NCBI GenBank assembly: GCA_030044485.1
Contig: JASHVQ010000133.1
Span: forward strand, 1 to 12,487
Source: Methylovirgula sp.
GTDB taxonomy: Bacteria; Pseudomonadota; Alphaproteobacteria; Rhizobiales; Beijerinckiaceae
DNA: 12,487 bases
Reading direction: 5' to 3'
Of this stretch, positions 7,496 through 12,487 are shown in pieces. The notes beneath the pieces were generated by a model that was given only the letters and a program-made list of their open reading frames with translations, had not been told where the DNA came from and searched no databases. Numbering within the stretch: position 1 is the first letter of the stretch; each line of letters begins with the position of its first letter. A program made the translations under genes and the position numbers.

Positions 7496-7723
7496 TGGAT
7501 GCTCTGCCGCCGGTGACTGAACGCAGTATGGCAATATAGGGCATTTCGGTCCAGTGGACCCGCTTAATGAGGCCACGCGGGCCGGTCTGCGCCTGCGGTT
7601 GCGCGGCGCGTTCCGCTCGCCTCGAAAGCGCGCTAGATAAGACATGGCTCCGCCGCGAGGATGGGCGCGCTCGCGGCGGATTTCGTGAATTATCGCAGTG
7701 CTTTTCAACTCTTCGCGGGACAG
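7496..7723. promoter_or_regulatory. Divergent promoter region of the two C1 operons
   Basis: These 228 bases separate the divergent starts of the dehydratase-like gene and mptG, so they must hold the promoters of both operons. On the minus strand TATATT (7538-7533) is a plausible -10 box about 37 bases before the ATG at 7495, without a good -35. On the plus strand TAGATA (7634-7639) is a weak -10 candidate. No gene fits inside. The clearest element is the palindrome listed separately. Confidence 0.5.
7548..7560. promoter_or_regulatory. 13-bp palindrome, candidate operator
   Basis: GGTCCA-G-TGGACC is a perfect 6-bp inverted repeat with a single central base in the divergent region. It begins 9 bases upstream of the minus-strand TATATT and so would overlap its -35 position, a usual place for a dimeric regulator. 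No regulator gene is present in the window. Function is inferred from symmetry and position only. Confidence 0.35.
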
Positions 7724-8701
7724 ATGCAGACGAGTGTCAAGCTGACCACATCGGCGCGTCTTCACCTTGGATTTCTGGATCTGAATGGCGGCACCGGACG
7801 GCGTTTCGGCAGCCTCGGTCTCGCCATCGACAGGCCGGTGACGTCGCTGACGATCGCACGCGCGCCCGAAACCCGCGTCGAAGGCCCGGAACGCGACAGA
7901 GTGGCCGCGCATCTCGCCAGTTTGACCGGCCGGTTCGGGCTGCGCGGCGGCTATTGCGTTACGATCCACGAGGCAATTCCCGCGCATGTCGGGCTCGGTT
8001 CGGGCACGCAGCTCGCGTTGGCGGTTGCCGCTGCACTCCGCCGTCTCGAAGGCGCGACCCCGGATGTGAATACCGACGCGCTCGCTCTGCAGCGCGGCTT
8101 GAGATCGGGCGTCGGTGCGGCGCTGTTTTCGACCGGCGGCTTCGTCGTCGACGGCGGGCATGGCGCGGGTAAGGCTATGCCGCCGATCCTCTGCCGTGTG
8201 GATTTCCCCGAGGAGTGGCGAGTAATCCTCGTCTTGGATAAGGCGGTGAAGGGCGTGCACGGGGCGAAGGAGCGCGAAGCCTTCGCCAGTTTGCCGCGGT
8301 TTCCTGCCCCGGCGGCAGGAGACATTTGCCGAAGGGTGCTGATGCAGGCGCTTCCCGCCGTTGTCGAGCGCGATCTGCCGCAGTTCGGCGAAGCCATCGG
8401 TCATATCCAGGCAATTCTCGGCAATTATTTTGCGCCAGCGCAGGGCGGCGACCGCTATACGAGCCCGAGCGTGGCCGCGGTCATGGCGCGGCTCGAACAA
8501 GAGGGCGCAAAGGGAATTGGCCAGAGTTCCTGGGGGCCTGCCGGCTTTGCCTTCGCCGCCAGCGACGATGCAGCGCAGAGACTCGTCAAGCTCATTCAGA
8601 CAGATAGGCTGGCCGGCGAAAATAAAGCGCAGGCGAATCCGATCATGCTAATCTGCAAGGCGAACAATTCTGGCGCGAAGATCGAGATGATCGGCACATA
8701 G
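7724..8701 (+). CDS. mptG: Beta-ribofuranosylaminobenzene 5'-phosphate synthase
   Basis: Catalyses the first committed step of H4MPT biosynthesis: condensation of phosphoribosyl pyrophosphate with 4-hydroxybenzoate (or 4-aminobenzoate), releasing CO2 and pyrophosphate. It is a GHMP-kinase-fold enzyme, known in Methylobacterium as Orf4. The 325-residue protein has the N-terminal SARLHLGFLDLNG (about 10-22) and the glycine-rich GHMP motif PAHVGLGSGTQ (86-96). It also has GLRSGVGAALFSTGGFVVDGG-type loops and a C-terminal QSSWGPAGFAF characteristic of RFAP synthases. I chose ATG 7724, preceded by GCGGGACAG; the frame extends to 7661 but the added residues do not resemble the family. It is the first gene of the plus-strand operon, 21 bases before mtdB. 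Confidence 0.95.
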   Translation: MQTSVKLTTSARLHLGFLDLNGGTGRRFGSLGLAIDRPVTSLTIARAPETRVEGPERDRVAAHLASLTGRFGLRGGYCVTIHEAIPAHVGLGSGTQLALAVAAALRRLEGATPDVNTDALALQRGLRSGVGAALFSTGGFVVDGGHGAGKAMPPILCRVDFPEEWRVILVLDKAVKGVHGAKEREAFASLPRFPAPAAGDICRRVLMQALPAVVERDLPQFGEAIGHIQAILGNYFAPAQGGDRYTSPSVAAVMARLEQEGAKGIGQSSWGPAGFAFAASDDAAQRLVKLIQTDRLAGENKAQANPIMLICKANNSGAKIEMIGT

Positions 8702-8722
8702 ACCAGCGACGGGAAGGAACTG

Positions 8723-9610
8723 ATGGCAAAACTCATCCTGCACATGCTGAGCCCGCTGAAACATATGAGCCCGTTCGACGTGAACATGGCGCTCGATGCC
8801 GGCTACGATTCCGTGACGCCCTACATCAACGTCGTGCTCGACGACATCATGCCGCTCGTGCAGGACGCAATGTTTTCGCGCTCGCCGCGCGACGCCGTGC
8901 GCACGGCGGTTTTCATCGGCGGCAAAGATGCCATTTTGGCGCTCGACATGATCGACAAGGCCAGGAAGGCGCTGCTGAAGCCATTCGAAATTTCCGTCTT
9001 TGCCGATCCTGCCGGGTCGTTCACCACCGCCGCCGCAATGGTCGCCTGCGTCGAAAAAGTCCTGAAGGAAAAGAAGAAACGCAGCCTCTCCGGCACGAAG
9101 ATCATCGTCTATGGCGCAACCGGCGTCGTCGGCTTTTCATCCGCGGTGATTTCCGCGCTCGAAGGCGCGAAAGTAACGCTCGCCGGCTATGACGGACCGA
9201 CCCGCGTCGAAAAGGCGGCCGGCGAAATCAAGAAAAGGTTCGGCGTGAGCGTCGATTTCGCCGACGCGAGCACGCATGAGAAAGTACTCGCCGCGCTCGT
9301 GGCCTCGGAGATCGCTTTCTGTGCCGGGCGTGCCGGCGTCCAGATCCTCTCGGCCGACGATGTCAAGCAGGCCAAGAACCTCTTGGTTTGCGCCGACGTC
9401 AATGCCGTGCCGCCGCTCGGCATCGCCGGCGTCGATCTGCACGACGACGGCAAGGAACTGCCGGGCGGTGCGTTCGGAATTGGCGCGCTGGCGATCGGCA
9501 ACGTCAAGTACCAAACCGAATATCAGCTCTTCAAGAAAATGGCCACGTCCGACAAGGCCTTGTGCATCGATTTCCGCGACGCCTTCAAACTCGCGCGTGA
9601 GCTTGCCTGA
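8723..9610 (+). CDS. mtdB: NAD(P)-dependent methylene-H4MPT dehydrogenase
   Basis: Oxidises methylene-H4MPT to methenyl-H4MPT with NAD+ or NADP+, in the cytoplasm. The 295-residue length fits MtdB (about 290). The N-terminal substrate-binding part MLSPLKHMSPFDVNMALDAG and the Rossmann nucleotide-binding loop VYGATGVVGFSSA (131-137 for the GATGVVG core) are clear. So are the C-terminal VCADVNAVPPLGI and GIGALAIGNVKY. I favour MtdB over the related MtdA because of the neighbouring H4MPT genes and absence of fch-type folate genes; the residues that set NAD/NADP preference were not resolved. The ribosome site GGGAAGGAA, with AAGGAA ending 3 bases before the ATG, is among the strongest in the window, suggesting higher expression than mptG. 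Confidence 0.95.
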   Translation: MAKLILHMLSPLKHMSPFDVNMALDAGYDSVTPYINVVLDDIMPLVQDAMFSRSPRDAVRTAVFIGGKDAILALDMIDKARKALLKPFEISVFADPAGSFTTAAAMVACVEKVLKEKKKRSLSGTKIIVYGATGVVGFSSAVISALEGAKVTLAGYDGPTRVEKAAGEIKKRFGVSVDFADASTHEKVLAALVASEIAFCAGRAGVQILSADDVKQAKNLLVCADVNAVPPLGIAGVDLHDDGKELPGGAFGIGALAIGNVKYQTEYQLFKKMATSDKALCIDFRDAFKLARELA

Positions 9611-10724
9611 GCCATCCATTCTCGTCGCCGCCGCGTCCGGACGGGCGCTGGCGGGGGCCGCGCGGCGGTCAGGCTTTCGTCCGCTCGTCGCCGATTTCTT
9701 CGACGATCTCGATACGCGGGCGCTCTGCCCCGCCAACGTGACGGCAGGCGGCATTGAGCAAGGCTTCGAGGCCTGCGTGCTCGTCGAAAGGCTCCAGGCG
9801 CTCGCCGCGGACGAAGCGCCGGTCGGCGTCGTCTATGGCGGCGGATTCGAGGATAGGCCCGAAATCATCGATGCGCTGGCACGGCATTTTCGAGTCTATG
9901 GCAATTGTTCCGGGGTCGTTGCCCAGGCAAAAGACCCGCGCCGGCTCGCAAAGGCCTGTTGCGACCTCGGCATCCCCCATCCTGAGATCGGATTCGACGC
10001 GCCGCCCGACGCCGATCGATGGCTCATCAAAAGGCAGGGCGGCGGCGGCGGCCTCTCCATAGCGCCGGCATCTTCGCGAAAGCCCGGGCCGCTCGACTAT
10101 TATCAGCGCCGCGTGCGCGGCCGTCCGGTCTCGGTCCTGCTCCTCGCCGATGGCCAGCGCGCCCAGACACTGGGAACGAGCGCGCAATGGGCGACCCCGG
10201 ACACGTCAAGGCCGTTTCGCTTCGGCGGCGCGGTGCGCCCGGCCGATGTCGATCTGCCGATACAGCAGGCTATTTGTCGAGCGGCGGAAAGACTTGCCGA
10301 GGCCTTTGCGCTCGCCGGGCTCAACAGCGTCGACTTTCTCGTCGCCGAGGACACCTTCCACGCGATCGAAATCAACCCGCGTCCCGGCGCGACTCTCGAC
10401 ATTTTCGCCCACCCTAGGTTGTTTGCCGCACATCTCGACGCCTGCGGCGGCCACTTGCCGAACGCGCCTTTGATCTTTACGAGAGCCGGCGCGACGGCGA
10501 TCGCCTATGCGCCTTGCGATGTTGCGCACATGCCGGAGTTGGATTGGCCCGGCTGGTGCGCGGACCGGCAGAAACCCGGAACGCGCTTGGCGGCGGGCGA
10601 TCCTGTCTGCACCGTCTCGGCGGAGGCCGAAGAGCCCGGGACGGCGCGCAAAATGGTCGGCGAACGTGTTGCCGCCATTCGCTCTTATCTGACAAGCTTC
10701 GGAAGCGAGGAAAGTGCGGCATGA
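9597..10724 (+). CDS. ATP-grasp carboligase of the H4MPT/methylofuran cluster
   Basis: A 375-residue ATP-grasp enzyme, predicted to form an amide bond between a carboxylate and an amine using ATP. After an N-terminal Rossmann-like domain (ILVAAASGRALAGAARRSGF), the ATP-binding lysine and glycine loop is seen in WLIKRQGGGGG (142-152). The Mg/ATP motif is in FHAIEINPRPGATLDIF (about 254-270). A C-terminal domain of about 90 residues follows. Such genes are conserved in methylotroph H4MPT islands (from memory, the Orf17-type family), and archaeal methanofuran synthesis uses an ATP-grasp glutamate ligase, MfnD. A role in cofactor side-chain assembly is therefore the best inference, with the substrate unknown. 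The start is probably GTG 9597, overlapping mtdB by 14 bases (TTG 9603 is the alternative). The stop overlaps the mch ATG (ATGA). Confidence 0.85.
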   Translation: MSLPEPSILVAAASGRALAGAARRSGFRPLVADFFDDLDTRALCPANVTAGGIEQGFEACVLVERLQALAADEAPVGVVYGGGFEDRPEIIDALARHFRVYGNCSGVVAQAKDPRRLAKACCDLGIPHPEIGFDAPPDADRWLIKRQGGGGGLSIAPASSRKPGPLDYYQRRVRGRPVSVLLLADGQRAQTLGTSAQWATPDTSRPFRFGGAVRPADVDLPIQQAICRAAERLAEAFALAGLNSVDFLVAEDTFHAIEINPRPGATLDIFAHPRLFAAHLDACGGHLPNAPLIFTRAGATAIAYAPCDVAHMPELDWPGWCADRQKPGTRLAAGDPVCTVSAEAEEPGTARKMVGERVAAIRSYLTSFGSEESAA

Positions 10725-11686
10725 AAAGTACGATCAGCGTCAATACGCGCGCCGGCACATTGGTGGACCTTCTGCTCGCCGATGCCGATCGGCTGCGCGT
10801 CATTGCAACCAAAGGTTCGCGCGGCGAAACCTTGGTCGATGCCGGCGCCAAAGCGATCGGCGGCCTCGATGTCGGCATCCTGATGGCCGATATTTGTATG
10901 GGAGGCCTAGGCCACGTGACGCTCACGCCCTATTCCGGCACGCCGCGCTGGCCTTTTTATCTGACCGTGCGCAGCAGCGATCCGGTGATCGCCTGTCTCG
11001 GCAGCCAATATGCCGGCTGGGCGCTTTCGCACGGCGAAGGCAAGGACGCTTTCTTCGCATTGGGCTCCGGGCCGGCGCGCGCGCTGGCACAGAAAGAGCC
11101 GCTCTTCCAGGATCTCGGCTACAAGGACAAGTCCGACCGCGCGACGCTGGTGTTGGAAGGCGACAAGCCGCCGCCGCCCGAAATCGTCGACAAAGTCGCA
11201 CGCGATTGCGGGGTGGCGCCGGAGCGCGTCGCCTTCATCTATGCGCCGACCCGCAGCCTGGCGGGCAGCCTGCAGGTCGTGGCGCGCGTGCTCGAAGTCG
11301 CCATGCACAAGGTTCACGAACTGAAATTTCCGCTGCAACGCGTTCTCGACGGCGTGGCAACGGCGCCGCTGTCGCCGCCGCATCCGGATTTCGTGACCGC
11401 CATGGGGCGAACCAACGACGCCATCATCTATGGCGGCCTGGCGCATCTCTTCGTGACCGGGCCGGCCGCCGACGCCCGCGATCTCGCCAAGGCTTTGCCG
11501 AGCGTGACGTCGCGCGATTACGGCCAGCCCTTCAGCGAGATCTTCAAATCCTTCAAGGGCGATTTCTACAAGATCGACCCGAGCCTGTTCAGCCCGGCCG
11601 AGGCGGTCGTGACGGCGGTTGACAGCGGCGAGACCTTCCGCGCCGGGCAGATTTCGCAGGACCTGCTCGATGCTTCCTTCGGATGA
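10721..11686 (+). CDS. mch: Methenyl-H4MPT cyclohydrolase
   Basis: Hydrolyses methenyl-H4MPT to N5-formyl-H4MPT, between MtdB and the Fhc complex. The 321-residue length matches the family (about 310-325). Family-like stretches are VNTRAGTLVDLLLADADRLR, GGLDVGILMADICMGGLGHV, CLGSQYAGWALSHGEGKDAF, ALGSGPARALAQKEPLF, FIYAPTRSLAGSLQVVARVL and NDAIIYGGLAHLFV, which together are diagnostic as I know them. The ATG at 10721 has AGGAAA 7 bases upstream and overlaps the previous stop as ATGA; a longer open frame from 10514 lies inside the ATP-grasp gene and is rejected. The 3' end overlaps the next gene by 17 bases, so translation of this part of the operon is probably coupled throughout. Confidence 0.97.
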   Translation: MKSTISVNTRAGTLVDLLLADADRLRVIATKGSRGETLVDAGAKAIGGLDVGILMADICMGGLGHVTLTPYSGTPRWPFYLTVRSSDPVIACLGSQYAGWALSHGEGKDAFFALGSGPARALAQKEPLFQDLGYKDKSDRATLVLEGDKPPPPEIVDKVARDCGVAPERVAFIYAPTRSLAGSLQVVARVLEVAMHKVHELKFPLQRVLDGVATAPLSPPHPDFVTAMGRTNDAIIYGGLAHLFVTGPAADARDLAKALPSVTSRDYGQPFSEIFKSFKGDFYKIDPSLFSPAEAVVTAVDSGETFRAGQISQDLLDASFG

Positions 11687-12487
11687 TCGCAGTGTTTTGG
11701 CAGGGCGCGAGGGCTCCGGCCCGCAGGTCGCCCTGCTGATCGACAAGGTGGAATGGCATGCGCGTGAGCTGACACGCGCCTTTGCGCGCCGCGGCGCGCG
11801 CGTCGTGCCTTTAAGGCTTTCCGCCTGCAGTTTCGACACGCGCCGGCCGAGCGGCATCGCCATCCCGGGCTTTGCGGCGCGGCTACCGGACCTCGTTTTG
11901 GTTCGCGCCGTCGGGCTCGGCACGTTCGAGTCGATCACCTTGCGGCTCGGCATCCTGCATGCGCTGACGGAGCTCAAGGTGCCGGTCGCCAACACGCCGC
12001 GCGCCATCGAGCGCTGTGTCGACAAGGCGGCCACGAGCTTTCTCTGCTTCAAGCACGCGATCCCGACGCCGCAAACCTTTGCGCTGCAAAGTCCGCGGCA
12101 GGCACGCGCGCTGGTGCGGCGCGAATGCGCGCAAGGTGCGCTTGTCCTCAAGCCGCTGTTCGGCGCGCAGGGACGCGGGCTGAAGCTCATCCGGCGCGAA
12201 TCGGATTTGCCGGACATCGAAACGATGGCCGGAGTCTATTATCTGCAACGCTTCGTCGGCATTGACCGGGATGGCTATAGCGACGTGCGCGTGCTGGTCG
12301 CGCAAGGGCGTGTGCTTGCCGCCATGACGCGGCGCGCCGACCATTGGATCACCAATGTTAAGCTCGGCGCGCGGCCCGAGAAGATCGCGCTCGATGCCGA
12401 AATGCAGGATCTCGCGTTGCGCGCCGCGGCCGCTGTCGAAGCGGATTTCGCCGGCGTCGACCTGCTGCGCGGCGCCGACGGGCGATG
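11670..12487 (+). CDS. RimK-like ATP-grasp ligase (3' end outside window)
   Basis: An open frame of 272 codons that runs off the right edge without a stop. It resembles RimK/alpha-glutamate-ligase-type ATP-grasp enzymes. A flexible N-terminus and a Rossmann-like part (VALLIDKVEWHARELTRAF) are followed by NTPRAIERCVDKAATSF (about 108-123) with the DK pair typical of RimK. Next come the ATP-binding loop VLKPLFGAQGRGLKLI (about 159-174), YYLQRFVG, DVRVLV (205-210), and a late AGVDLLRG. The final NxN/ExN metal motif lies beyond the window. It probably adds glutamyl residues to a cofactor; a RimK-like gene downstream of mch is known from Methylobacterium (I believe Orf5). ATG 11670 has AGGA 8 bases upstream and overlaps mch by 17 bases. 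Confidence 0.85.
   Translation, partial: MLPSDDRSVLAGREGSGPQVALLIDKVEWHARELTRAFARRGARVVPLRLSACSFDTRRPSGIAIPGFAARLPDLVLVRAVGLGTFESITLRLGILHALTELKVPVANTPRAIERCVDKAATSFLCFKHAIPTPQTFALQSPRQARALVRRECAQGALVLKPLFGAQGRGLKLIRRESDLPDIETMAGVYYLQRFVGIDRDGYSDVRVLVAQGRVLAAMTRRADHWITNVKLGARPEKIALDAEMQDLALRAAAAVEADFAGVDLLRGADGR

Noticed and set aside
7634..7639. TAGATA as the -10 box of an mptG promoter, with TTCCGC 17 bases upstream
   Set aside because: The -35 match to consensus is poor; kept only as a weak candidate in the promoter-region entry.
7496..8500. Upstream extension of the dehydratase-like frame to about 462 codons
   Set aside because: The extension runs antisense through mptG and the promoter region; the PCD fold is complete from the ATG at 7495.
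10907..12217. Long open frame of 436 codons on the minus strand opposite mch and the RimK-like gene
   Set aside because: It is antisense to two well-recognised genes, its product is rich in Arg, Ala and Ser as expected for a shadow frame in GC-rich DNA, and it shows no family motif.

Overview
This window is a GC-rich chromosomal segment from what is most likely a methylotrophic or methanotrophic alphaproteobacterium (a Methylocystis-, Methylosinus-, Methylocella- or Methylobacterium-like lineage; the genus is my inference). The basis is a dense cluster for the tetrahydromethanopterin (H4MPT)/methylofuran-linked C1 pathway, which oxidises formaldehyde to formate in the cytoplasm. Next to it lies a class I (archaeal-type) lysyl-tRNA synthetase, the form used by many alphaproteobacteria.

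Layout: (1) 1-1835, plus strand: the C-terminal tail of a family 2-like glycosyltransferase, then lysK. (2) 1856-7495, minus strand: one apparent operon, read from 7495 downwards. It contains a pterin-4a-carbinolamine dehydratase-like gene, fhcB, fhcA, fhcD, fhcC, and an uncharacterised gene for a tail-anchored membrane protein that meets lysK tail to tail. (3) 7496-7723: a divergent intergenic region with a 13-bp palindrome that could be a shared operator. (4) 7724-12487, plus strand: a second operon with mptG (beta-RFAP synthase, H4MPT biosynthesis), mtdB, an ATP-grasp carboligase, mch, and a RimK-like ATP-grasp ligase cut off by the window end.

How the genes work together: MptG makes the first committed H4MPT intermediate. 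MtdB oxidises methylene-H4MPT to methenyl-H4MPT, and Mch hydrolyses this to formyl-H4MPT. FhcD then moves the formyl group to methylofuran, and FhcA, scaffolded by FhcB and FhcC, releases formate. The two ATP-grasp enzymes are probably amide-bond ligases for the glutamyl side chains of methylofuran or H4MPT. The dehydratase-like protein probably acts in pterin metabolism. Formaldehyde-activating enzyme (fae) and several other cofactor genes are not in the window and may lie beyond its right edge.

Most of the system is known from methylotrophs. The less described parts are the roles of the dehydratase-like protein with its C-terminal extension, the two ATP-grasp ligases, the tail-anchored protein, and the regulation of the divergent promoter region. 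I see no mobile elements, CRISPR arrays, tRNA or rRNA genes.
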